Source of the DNA: an uncultured Dysosmobacter sp.
GTDB taxonomy: Bacteria; Bacillota; Clostridia; Oscillospirales; Oscillospiraceae
Direction: 5' to 3'
Length of the DNA stretch: 64,000 nucleotides
Assembly (NCBI GenBank): GCA_934565855.1
Contig: CAKTIO010000008.1
Location: 82,268-146,267, forward strand
This document shows, one piece after another, positions 1 to 7,445 of this stretch (position 1 is its first letter; each line of letters begins with the position of its first letter). A program made the translations under genes and the position numbers. The notes beneath the pieces were generated by a model. The model worked only from the letters and a program-made list of their open reading frames with translations. It was not told the DNA's origin and made no database searches.

Positions 1-204
1 ACGCATGGAATCCTCGGTAGAGCGGTAGTCCTCCACCTTCTCCACCAGCACCTTCAGCTTGGATTTCAGCGCCGTGTTCTCTTTGTATAATGCCGTATAG
101 TCGTCGGTCAGCTCGTCCAGAAATTCGTCCACGGCAGCCATATTATAGCCGCCCATGACCGCCTTCGGGAAGGCATGACTGGAAACTTCCTGCGGTGTCA
201 GCAT
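1..204 (-). CDS. divIVA: DivIVA-domain cell division protein (3' end outside window)
   Basis: Only the first 68 codons are in the window. The N-terminus (MLTPQEV, then FPKAVMGGYN and VDEFLDEL) is the conserved DivIVA lipid-binding head, followed by the beginning of the coiled coil. DivIVA proteins sit at negatively curved membrane (poles, septum) and recruit other proteins. It is the last visible gene of a minus-strand run after sepF, 22 bases downstream of it, the usual order in Firmicutes. The ATG at 204 is the only start compatible with the family N-terminus. Confidence 0.85.
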   Translation of the reverse strand, partial: MLTPQEVSSHAFPKAVMGGYNMAAVDEFLDELTDDYTALYKENTALKSKLKVLVEKVEDYRSTEDSMR

Positions 205-226
205 GGTGTTCTATTCCCCCGCTTCT

Positions 227-670
227 TCAGAAATACAAGCCGTTGTTTTCCAGCTCGTCGATGAGGTCGCCCTCAATGTCCACATGGTAGGGCGTGATGA
301 TGTAGGTGTTCGCCGCCACCTTCTTGATCTTGCCCTCTCCGGCGTAGGCAACGCCGGACAAAAAGTCCACCAGGCGGCGGGCAATGTCCTTATTGGTGGA
401 TTCCAGATTGATGACCACGGTCCTCTTATCCTTGAGGTGGTCCGCGATCTCCGAGGCATTTTCAAACCGCTCCGGCTTCACCAGCACCACCTTCAGCTGC
501 GTGGTGGCGTGGATGTTGACGACCTTGTTCCGCCGGTCCTCCGCCTTATTGCGGCGCTCTTCAAACACGGGTTCCTTCCGTGCCGGCTCTTCAAACTCAT
601 CCTCATATTCCTCGTCCTCGTCGTCATAGGGATGGGTCCACTTCTTCAACTCGTCCAAAATGCTCATCAT
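227..670 (-). CDS. sepF: Cell division protein SepF
   Basis: 147 aa, the usual SepF length. The N-terminal third is acidic and variable (asp/glu-rich around residues 14-30). The C-terminal 85 residues form the SepF/DUF552 core, with VVLVKPERFENA and the Gly-rich turn near FLSGVAYA. SepF polymerises into rings that tether FtsZ to the membrane. The gene lies between the PLP-homeostasis gene yggS and divIVA, its typical neighbourhood. Its translation probably depends on the upstream operon, as no promoter is visible in the 23-base gap. Confidence 0.93.
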   Translation of the reverse strand: MMSILDELKKWTHPYDDEDEEYEDEFEEPARKEPVFEERRNKAEDRRNKVVNIHATTQLKVVLVKPERFENASEIADHLKDKRTVVINLESTNKDIARRLVDFLSGVAYAGEGKIKKVAANTYIITPYHVDIEGDLIDELENNGLYF

Positions 671-693
671 AAGCCTCCAGCAGGGCTGCGCCC

Positions 694-1401
694 TTATTTC
701 GTCTGTGCGTAATTCCGCGCGCCGAAGATCGCCGTACCCACACGGACCATGTTGGCGCCGCAGCGGATCGCCTCTTCAAAGTCGCCGCTCATACCCATAG
801 ACAGATATTTGAATTCATTATGGAACATTTTCTCGTTGATGTCAACATACAGCGCCTGTACTTTTTCAAAATACGGTACATTTCCGCCCGGTTCCTGCTC
901 TACCGGCGGAATGGTCATCAATCCCCGCACCCGGATATGCTCATGGGTCAGGGCGGCGGCTGCCGCCTGCTCCAGCTCCTCGGGGGCAAAGCCGCTCTTG
1001 CTCTCCTCGCCGCCAATGTTTACCTCCAACAGCACCTCCTGCACAAGCTCCTGCCGGGCGGCGCATTTTTCGATCTCGTCCAGCAGCTCTACCGAGCCGA
1101 CGGACTGGATCAGCGCCACCTTGCCGATGATCTGGCGCACCTTGTTGCGCTGCAAATGCCCGATGAAGTGCAGCGGCGCGCCGTCATAAGCGTGCTGCTC
1201 ATATTTGCCCAGCAGCTCCTGCACCCGGTTCTCTCCCAGCACGTCGATGCCTGCGGCGATTGCCTCCCGGCAGGCGGCGGCATCGTTCATCTTGCTGGCA
1301 CCCACCAGGGTGATATCGGCGGCATCCCGCCCGGATGCTGCCGCTGCGGATGCGATCCGCTCCCGTACCCGTTGAATGTTTTCTGCGATTGACATAGCCA
1401 T
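694..1401 (-). CDS. yggS: YggS/PLPBP pyridoxal-phosphate homeostasis protein
   Basis: 235 aa, one TIM-barrel domain of the alanine-racemase fold. The PLP lysine is Lys37 (LVGASK). HFIGHLQRNK, SMGMSGDFEEAI and VRVGTAIFG are the conserved PLP-phosphate-binding elements of the family. These proteins bind PLP and keep free B6 vitamers and amino-acid pools balanced; no catalytic activity is known. It lies directly upstream of sepF, as in many Firmicutes and cyanobacteria. Confidence 0.93.
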   Translation of the reverse strand: MAMSIAENIQRVRERIASAAAASGRDAADITLVGASKMNDAAACREAIAAGIDVLGENRVQELLGKYEQHAYDGAPLHFIGHLQRNKVRQIIGKVALIQSVGSVELLDEIEKCAARQELVQEVLLEVNIGGEESKSGFAPEELEQAAAAALTHEHIRVRGLMTIPPVEQEPGGNVPYFEKVQALYVDINEKMFHNEFKYLSMGMSGDFEEAIRCGANMVRVGTAIFGARNYAQTK

Positions 1402-1430
1402 GCTTCCTTTCTATCTATCCCAAGCCGCGG

Positions 1431-2660
1431 TCAGCCCACGACTTTTCCGTCATACAGGTCCTTTGCTGTCAGGATCACCTCATCGCCGCTGCGCAGGGTG
1501 GTCTTTTCATCCTCGTTCACCGGCTCCACCAGCACATAGCCATCGCTGTCCGTATACAGCACCCGCACCGGCTTGAACCGCGCCACCATACCCACCACGC
1601 AGTACAGCCCGGTCTCGCCTTCATCGTTGACCCGGACAGCGCTGGAGGGGACCCGCAGTCCCGAAATGGTCTCCGTGATGATGTCCGCGCTCTGCTGGCG
1701 CAGCATGGTCAGCTCCGACACAAAGGCGTTGGAGGAAAATACCACCGCCACGCGCCCGTTTTCCGCCTTGCTGATGGACTGCACCCGCACCGTCAGCTCC
1801 CGGGTAGTGCCCTTGGCAAACCGCAGCGTCACGCTGCCGCCCACCTGAAGCGCCGCCGCGTCCTTCTGGCTGACCGACGCCGCGTAATACCAGGTATCTC
1901 CCGTAATGAGCTTGCCCACGCCGGAGGTCGTGCCGCTGTCCGGCTGGACAGCGGACAGCCTGTCCGGCGTCACATCCTCTAAAAACGCAGGCGTCAGCAC
2001 CGTCTCATAGCCGTCCACCACGGCGGAGTAAATGCCGGAGACCGGCGCGGTGATGCGCCTGCTGGAGGACGCCGCCTGAGATTGCAGCGTTTTCAGCTGG
2101 GTCTCCAGCTCCGCCAGCTGGGCGCTGAGGTCCGTGCCGTTGGCGCTGTTAGAATATGTATAGTCCCGCTTCAGCACCAGTGCCTTCAGCTCGCTGCTGT
2201 ATTTCTCCGCCGCATCCAGCCGGTCTGCCGCCAGATTGCTCCGGTAGGAGAGGATGCTGCTGGAGATCTGGGTATCCAGCTTCAGCGCCGCCTCGTTGTT
2301 CTCCGCGGAATCCCGGGCGTATTCCAGCTGCTCGATCTGGGTGGAAACGGCGTCGATCTGGTTCTGGCAGTCCAGAGAGCTTTGGTCGGCGTAGACCGTT
2401 GCCACCGTGCCGCCCTTGGAGACCTTCTCCCCCTCGGAGCGGCTCAGACGCAGCAGTCCGGAGGAGCTGTCCTCCAGCACCTGCTCCTCCCGGACCACCC
2501 AGCCCGTTACAGAGGCGCTGTCCTCCACCTGGTAGCGGTACGCCACCACAGTGGCAAGGGGATCGTTATAATACTGGTACGCCTGCAAGCCGAAATAGGC
2601 AATGACAATGAGGCACACCAACGCCATCAATAGCTTCGTCCCAAGGGAATTGGATTTCAT
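1431..2660 (-). CDS. HlyD-like membrane-anchored adaptor protein
   Basis: 409 aa. There is one membrane segment at about residues 10-28, then an extracytoplasmic part: a biotinyl/lipoyl-like region split by a long helical hairpin (about residues 110-215, QLEYARDS to QLAELETQLKTL) and a C-terminal beta-barrel portion. This resembles HlyD/RND adaptor subunits, but no transporter partner is encoded nearby. Orthologues in Clostridia commonly sit beside yggS-sepF, so a role in cell envelope or division rather than export is possible; that is inference. It lies 15 bases downstream of hfq. Confidence 0.7.
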   Translation of the reverse strand: MKSNSLGTKLLMALVCLIVIAYFGLQAYQYYNDPLATVVAYRYQVEDSASVTGWVVREEQVLEDSSSGLLRLSRSEGEKVSKGGTVATVYADQSSLDCQNQIDAVSTQIEQLEYARDSAENNEAALKLDTQISSSILSYRSNLAADRLDAAEKYSSELKALVLKRDYTYSNSANGTDLSAQLAELETQLKTLQSQAASSSRRITAPVSGIYSAVVDGYETVLTPAFLEDVTPDRLSAVQPDSGTTSGVGKLITGDTWYYAASVSQKDAAALQVGGSVTLRFAKGTTRELTVRVQSISKAENGRVAVVFSSNAFVSELTMLRQQSADIITETISGLRVPSSAVRVNDEGETGLYCVVGMVARFKPVRVLYTDSDGYVLVEPVNEDEKTTLRSGDEVILTAKDLYDGKVVG

Positions 2661-2675
2661 GAGCCGTTGTCTCCT

Positions 2676-2921
2676 TTATGCTTCCTCCGCCTGCTCCTGC
2701 GCCGACAGGTCCACCTGCCGGATGGGCGCAATGGTAGAAATCGCGTGTTTGTAGATCACCTGCTGCTTTCCGTCGGAGTCCAGCACCACCACAAAGGCGT
2801 CAAACCCGGTGATGGTCCCCCGCAGCTGAAAACCGTTCATCAAAAACATGGTGACGGGCAGCCGGTCCCGCCGCACCTTTGTCAAAAAGATCTCCTGTAA
2901 ATTTGCCTTGTTGCCCTGCAT
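2676..2921 (-). CDS. hfq: RNA chaperone Hfq
   Basis: 81 aa with both Sm motifs. Sm1 includes [15 protein letters not shown] followed by FDAFVVVLD. Sm2 is the YKHAIST signature near residue 60. The short acidic tail ([10 protein letters not shown]) is typical of Gram-positive Hfq. It forms a hexameric ring that binds A- and U-rich RNA. It lies downstream of miaA, the classic miaA-hfq arrangement. Confidence 0.96.
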   Translation of the reverse strand: MQGNKANLQEIFLTKVRRDRLPVTMFLMNGFQLRGTITGFDAFVVVLDSDGKQQVIYKHAISTIAPIRQVDLSAQEQAEEA

Positions 2922-2990
2922 CGTCCATCTGCTCCTTTTTTCTATAGTCCGGAGCGGATATTTTCCATTTTCTCCCTTTCCGCCCCAGAT

Positions 2991-3935
2991 CTATCCTAAG
3001 CCCTCCGCAGATAGGATTTCTGTCGAAATTTGCAGGGCGCGCACAAAATCCCGCTGGTGGTCCCAGGTGATCCAGTGGATACCGGGGATCTTGCGCAGCC
3101 AGGTCAGCTGCCGCTTGGCATACTGTCGGGAACGGAGCTTCACCTCGGCAATGGCTTCCTCCTCGGTGCAGGTCCCGTCCAGCACGCCGAGAAATTCCTT
3201 ATAGCCGATCGCCTGCAGCGCCGTGGCGTCCCGAGGCAGTCCGCTGCCCAGCAGCGCCCGGACCTCCGCCAGCAGCCCCTGGCGGACCATTTCGTCCACC
3301 CGGCGGTCGATCAGACGGCGCTGGTCCTCCCGGTCCGCAAATTGCAGACCGATATACACCGCGTCATACCGGGGCGGGACCTGCCTGCTTTCCGCGTTGT
3401 GGCGGGAAATGGTCTTTCCCGTCTCCCGGTAGACCTCCAGCGCCCGCAGAATGCGGCGGGTATCCGCCGGGTGCAGCCTTTCAGCGCTCTCCGGGTCCAC
3501 CCGGCGCAGCTCCTCCAGCAGGGGTTCCACACCCTCCTGCTCCAGCTGGCGCTGCAGCTCCGCCCGGACCGCTCCGCCTGCAAAGCCCCCGGCAAAGCCG
3601 TGTCCCTTGACCACCGCGTCCAGCCACAGTCCAGTGCCGCCCACCAGAATGGGAAGCCTTCCCCGGGAAAGGATGTCGTCCACCACGGCGGACGCCCGCT
3701 GCCCGTACAGGGCGGCGCTCCACTTCTCCCGAGGGTCCGCCACGCCGATCATGTGGTGGGGAATGCCCTCCATCTCCTCCGGCGTGGGGGCGGCGGTACC
3801 GATGGTCATGCCCCGGTATATCTGCATGGAGTCCACCGACACCACCTCGCCGTGAAAGCGCTGCGCCAGCAGCACTCCCAGCCTTGTCTTTCCCGATGCG
3901 GTGGGACCCACCACACACACCACTTTCGGCGCCAT
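2991..3935 (-). CDS. miaA: tRNA dimethylallyltransferase MiaA
   Basis: 314 aa. The P-loop GPTASGKT is at residues 10-17, and DSMQIYRGMTIGTA is the substrate-binding signature. LVGGTGLWLDAV and the C-terminal QYAKRQLTWLR match the family. It transfers a dimethylallyl group to N6 of A37 in tRNAs reading UNN codons. MiaB, encoded at 10008-11420 in the same gene run, then methylthiolates that product, so both steps of ms2i6A synthesis are encoded here. Confidence 0.96.
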   Translation of the reverse strand: MAPKVVCVVGPTASGKTRLGVLLAQRFHGEVVSVDSMQIYRGMTIGTAAPTPEEMEGIPHHMIGVADPREKWSAALYGQRASAVVDDILSRGRLPILVGGTGLWLDAVVKGHGFAGGFAGGAVRAELQRQLEQEGVEPLLEELRRVDPESAERLHPADTRRILRALEVYRETGKTISRHNAESRQVPPRYDAVYIGLQFADREDQRRLIDRRVDEMVRQGLLAEVRALLGSGLPRDATALQAIGYKEFLGVLDGTCTEEEAIAEVKLRSRQYAKRQLTWLRKIPGIHWITWDHQRDFVRALQISTEILSAEGLG

Positions 3936-3967
3936 ACCTGTTTCCTCCTCTTCCGGCTGCGGGACGG

Positions 3968-4219
3968 TCAGCCCTTCAGCCCTCTTGCCTGGCGGTCCAT
4001 GTCCTCCACTACGATGTCATAGATTTCTCCCAGTGTGGCGCAGTATTCCAGCACCTTCCACGGTTCGTTGGTGTGGAAATGGATCTTGATGAGGTCCTCG
4101 TCGCCTACCGCCAGCAGGCAGTCCCCCTGAAAATGCTGAAGGAAGTAATCGTGGATGACGTCCTCATCCAGTCCCGTTCCCTCGATCAGCAGCTGTGTGT
4201 CATATCTGAACTCCAACAT
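3968..4219 (-). CDS. Stand-alone FakA/YloV C-terminal-like domain protein
   Basis: 83 aa. The middle (LLAVGDEDLIKIHFHTNEP) and the following VLEYCATLGEIYDIVVEDM closely resemble the C-terminal domain of FakA/YloV, the DAK-type kinase subunit of fatty-acid kinase. In FakA the matching text is of the form GDEDLVKVHVHTNDPG...LEYALKYGEL. No kinase or linker domain is present, so it cannot phosphorylate by itself. The gene has its own start and lies between mutL and miaA. It may be an interaction or regulatory domain; its function is unknown. A DegV (FakB-type) protein is encoded far away at 34.7 kb. Confidence 0.65.
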   Translation of the reverse strand: MLEFRYDTQLLIEGTGLDEDVIHDYFLQHFQGDCLLAVGDEDLIKIHFHTNEPWKVLEYCATLGEIYDIVVEDMDRQARGLKG

Positions 4220-4248
4220 AAAAGGCTCCCTTCCGGTCTACGGACGCA

Positions 4249-6306
4249 TTACGCCCGCTTGAACATCTTTTCCAGCTCGTACTTTTTCAGCCGCACCGCC
4301 ACCGGACGTCCGTGAGGGCAATACTGGATCTCTCCGGACTGCACCTTGTCCACCAGCACCCGCAGCTCCCTGGGGTCGGAGTGCATTCCCGCCTTAATGG
4401 CGGATTTGCACGCCATGGTATGCAGCAGGCCTTCCCGGCGCTCCGCCGGACTGCGCCCGGTGCGCAGATTCTGGGCAAATTCCTCCAGCGTGGAAACAGC
4501 GTCCTCTGCGCAGATATCGCAGGGAACGGCGCGGACCAGCACGGACCCGCCGCCGAAATCCTCGCAGTAAAAGCCAAACTGCTCCAGCAGCGGCAGATTT
4601 TCCAGCAGCAGCGCCGCGTCCTCCCGTTCCAGCTCCGCCGCGATGGGACGCAGCAGCTGCTGGCTTGCCGGAGGCTGCTGGGCTGCCTGCAGGCGGTTGA
4701 AATTCACGCGCTCATGGGCAGCGTGCTTGTCGATGAGCCAGACGCTCTCGTCCTCCGCCTCGCAGACGATGTAGGTGTGCAGCACCTCTCCGGCAATGCG
4801 CCAGGGGGCGGGACGGTCTGGCTGCAGGGTCTCCTGTCCCGGCAGCTCCACCGCCGCCTGCCGCATCTCCGGAATGGCGGGAACGAAGGGCTTTTCCGGC
4901 TTCCGTTCCGCTGGAGCTTCCGTGGCGGGCTGTGCCGCGGGACGGACAGGTGCTTCCTCCCGCCGCTGCGGCGGGGTTTTCTCCGCCGGGACAGCCTCTG
5001 CCTGCGGAGATGGCTCCTGCCGCCGGAGGGCGGAGACGGGTGCCTTCCCCAGCGCTGGGAGGGACGCAGAGCGCCTTTCCGGGGCATCGGTCCGCGCACG
5101 GGTCTGGTAAAATGAGGTCTGGGGCGCACTGTCCGCCACGGCGGCAGCACCTCCCTGCCGCTCCGTATCCCAGGCAGGACGGGCAGGCGCCGCGGTTTTT
5201 CCGCCGCTCCGCTCTCCTACCGTCTGGCGGAAGGTTTTGGCATCCATCACCTGAAAGAAATCCTGCCGGGAGTTCTGGACCTGCTCCACCGGACGTACCG
5301 GTGCCGGCTCCGGTTTTCCGTCGGCTGCCAGCGCATCCAGCACGGTGTGATATACCGCGTCGAAAACCTCCCGCTCCCGGGCAAATTTCACCTGGGTCTT
5401 TGCCGGGTGAACGTTTACATCCACCGCCGTTACTGGCAGCGTCACCTCCAGCACACAGCCGGGAAATTTGCCCTTCATCAGCTGGTTGCGGTAGCCCTCC
5501 TCCAATGCCGCTGTCAGCAGCTGAGACTTGATGAACCGCCCGTTGACGAAAAAGGTCTGCATTCCCCGGGAGCCTCTGCCCTGCAGGGGCTTGGTCACAA
5601 AGCCGGACACCGCCACGTCTCCGCCGCGTCCTGTCACCGGCACCAGCCCGTTGGCAAAATCCCGTCCCAGCGCGGCGTATACCGCGGACCGCAGCTTTCC
5701 GTCCCCGGGCGTGTGCAGCGCCTCCTGCCCGTCCTTGAGGAATTTGAAGGACACATCCGGATGGGACAGGGACAGATGCTGCATCAGTCCGTTCACCGCA
5801 GCCGTTTCCGCGCTGTCCTTCTTCATGAATTTCAGCCGGGCAGGCGTGTTGTAAAACAGGTCGCACACCCGGATGGTGGTTCCCTCCGGCGCGCCTGCCG
5901 CCTCTACGCTGCCGGGAACGCCGCCCTCCAGACGCAGCGACGCTCCGGCAGGCGCACCCTTCTGCCGGGTGGTGATCTCCACCCGGCTGACTGCGGAAAT
6001 GGCTGCCAGCGCTTCGCCGCGGAAGCCCAGTGTGCCGATCCTGTCCAGATCGCTCTCGCTGCGCAGCTTGGAGGTGGCATGGCGCAGAAATGCCGTGGGC
6101 AGCTCCTCCGGCGCGATGCCGCAGCCGTTGTCCGTCACCCGGATCAGCTGCATTCCGCCGCTGCGGATCTCCACCACCACGGCGGACGCACCCGCGTCAA
6201 TGGCGTTCTCCACCAGCTCCTTTACCACGCTGGCGGGGCGCTCCACCACTTCTCCGGCGGCGATCAGGTCCGCCACATGGGCGTCCAGTTGTTGAATATG
6301 CGGCAT
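4249..6306 (-). CDS. mutL: DNA mismatch repair protein MutL
   Basis: 685 aa. The N-terminal GHKL ATPase is complete: ELVENAIDAGA, DNGCGI, TLGFRGEALAAIS and NTPARLKF. Residues of about 345-480 are a Pro/Ala-rich linker. The C-terminal dimerisation/endonuclease domain has DKHAAHER, ACKSAIKAG and CPHGRP, so it is of the latent-endonuclease type found in organisms without MutH. In the metal-binding motif DQHA-X2-E-X4-E, the last Glu is Asn here (DKHAAHERVNFN). It follows mutS and the CPBP gene in the same direction. Confidence 0.96.
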   Translation of the reverse strand: MPHIQQLDAHVADLIAAGEVVERPASVVKELVENAIDAGASAVVVEIRSGGMQLIRVTDNGCGIAPEELPTAFLRHATSKLRSESDLDRIGTLGFRGEALAAISAVSRVEITTRQKGAPAGASLRLEGGVPGSVEAAGAPEGTTIRVCDLFYNTPARLKFMKKDSAETAAVNGLMQHLSLSHPDVSFKFLKDGQEALHTPGDGKLRSAVYAALGRDFANGLVPVTGRGGDVAVSGFVTKPLQGRGSRGMQTFFVNGRFIKSQLLTAALEEGYRNQLMKGKFPGCVLEVTLPVTAVDVNVHPAKTQVKFAREREVFDAVYHTVLDALAADGKPEPAPVRPVEQVQNSRQDFFQVMDAKTFRQTVGERSGGKTAAPARPAWDTERQGGAAAVADSAPQTSFYQTRARTDAPERRSASLPALGKAPVSALRRQEPSPQAEAVPAEKTPPQRREEAPVRPAAQPATEAPAERKPEKPFVPAIPEMRQAAVELPGQETLQPDRPAPWRIAGEVLHTYIVCEAEDESVWLIDKHAAHERVNFNRLQAAQQPPASQQLLRPIAAELEREDAALLLENLPLLEQFGFYCEDFGGGSVLVRAVPCDICAEDAVSTLEEFAQNLRTGRSPAERREGLLHTMACKSAIKAGMHSDPRELRVLVDKVQSGEIQYCPHGRPVAVRLKKYELEKMFKRA

Positions 6307-6394
6307 CGTTTGCTTCTCCTTTCGCGGCTGGCGTTTTCAGTCCCGCCCAGCGGCGGGAAAACGCCGTTTTTTGTTTGTTCCGGTCTGGCGGTCC

Positions 6395-7105
6395 TCAGAC
6401 CCACAGCGTCCAGACGCTCAGGGCATTTGCCACGGCATGCAGGGCAATGGACGTCCAAAGAGTGCCGGAATGCTCATACACCCATGCCAGCACGGCACCC
6501 GGCACCAGATACTGCACCATCAGCAGGAAATACGCTGCGTTCTGCTGTCCCAGCGCAAACTGCCAGACATGCAGAAAGGCGAACAGGGCGCAGGAAACCA
6601 GATATGCCACCCAGCGGCTTTTGCTCTTCAGGTTTCCAAACACCAGCCCCCGGAACAGCACCTCCTCCACAAAGGGCGCCAGCAGCACCACGATCAGCAC
6701 GGTGCTTCTGGGGGCGTCCTGGATCTGGGCGGAGATGGTCATGTCATTCAGATTGGTCTGGTTTCCGGTCAATACGCTGGTCAGGCGGAACATCAGCTCG
6801 TTCAGTCCGTACAGCGCCACAATGCCTGCCAGCAGCGTCTTGCAGGACTCCCCCAGATTGTTTGCCAGATTCCGGCAGGTCCTGCCCAGAAAGCGGTGAA
6901 AAATCACCACGGTCACAGCAAATAGAATGTAATAATACAGGATATTGCGCAGCGCCTCCGGAATGGTCACGCCCAGCAGCCGCTCCGCCAGATGGAACAG
7001 CGGCGTGGTGGCAAAGGGCAGCACCAGCAGGTAGACGACAAAGAACACCGTTCCGGCGATCTGCTCGCCGGGCGTCATATAGGCGGATGCCTTTCGTTTT
7101 GCCAT
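6395..7105 (-). CDS. CPBP-family intramembrane glutamic protease
   Basis: 236 aa with about six to seven membrane segments. The three Abi/CAAX (CPBP) motifs are present: EEVLFR (Glu147, Glu148, Arg152), FAFLH with His179, and HAVAN with His223 and Asn227. These are the residues of Rce1-type glutamic intramembrane proteases. In bacteria such proteins process membrane peptides or act in bacteriocin immunity; the substrate here is unknown. Its insertion between mutS and mutL is unusual for the otherwise conserved mutSL pair. Confidence 0.88.
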   Translation of the reverse strand: MAKRKASAYMTPGEQIAGTVFFVVYLLVLPFATTPLFHLAERLLGVTIPEALRNILYYYILFAVTVVIFHRFLGRTCRNLANNLGESCKTLLAGIVALYGLNELMFRLTSVLTGNQTNLNDMTISAQIQDAPRSTVLIVVLLAPFVEEVLFRGLVFGNLKSKSRWVAYLVSCALFAFLHVWQFALGQQNAAYFLLMVQYLVPGAVLAWVYEHSGTLWTSIALHAVANALSVWTLWV

Positions 7106-7373
7106 AAATGCTCCTCCAACAGGATAAAATCGCGGGGCGGCTCCACACGCGCCCTTCGGCGCGGTCCACTGCCAGCCTTTACTGCTTCAGCTCGTACAAC
7201 AGGCTCATTGCTTCGATAGGTGTCAGCGCGTCCGGCTGTTTCCCCACCGGAGCTTCTCCCCGGCGGGGTCCCCTTGTTTTTCACCAACCGGTCGGAAATA
7301 AATTCCACCCGGTTCAAGGTTTTGCTCCGCAAAACGCTTGTACGCGCCCTTCGGCGCGGTCCGCTGCCAGCCC
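7106..7373. other. mutS-CPBP intergenic region with duplicated mutS tail
   Basis: This 268-base gap holds no intact gene. It contains a degraded second copy of the mutS 3' end plus downstream flank (7147-7238), and about 100 bases of unrelated spacer with a perfect 7-bp hairpin (GTTTTGC/GCAAAAC, 7319-7335). A GC-rich mini-hairpin (GCGCC/GGCGC) occurs in both repeat copies just after the stop codon. No U-tract follows either hairpin, so a strong terminator is not evident. Confidence 0.7.
7147..7238 (-). repeat. Copy A: duplicated mutS C-terminal codons and flank
   Basis: 92 bases aligning to 7342-7445 with four substitutions and one 12-base gap. Read on the minus strand it encodes the last residues of MutS (QPDALTPIEAMSLLYELKQ) followed by a stop. 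The gap is an exact deletion between two GCTTCAG repeats that are both present in copy B, which shortens the tail by RLKQ. It is a non-functional fragment, with no start or upstream frame. Confidence 0.9.
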
Positions 7374-7445
7374 TTACTGCTTCAGCCTTTGCTTCAGCTC
7401 GTACAACAGGCTCATTGCTTCGATAGGTGTCAGCATGTCCGGCTG
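7342..7445 (-). repeat. Copy B: mutS 3' end (intact copy) and flank
   Basis: 104 bases forming the real end of mutS plus 32 bases of downstream DNA, repeated about 200 bases further downstream as copy A. The 12 extra bases relative to copy A lie between two GCTTCAG direct repeats, a classic slippage-deletion footprint. Confidence 0.9.

Noticed and set aside
6330..6372. Hairpin GGCGTTTTC/GAAAACGCC followed by TTTTTT between the CPBP gene and mutL
   Set aside because: The U-tract faces the plus strand, where there is no gene to terminate; on the transcribed minus strand nothing like a U-run follows. It may be a leftover or a weak leader structure.
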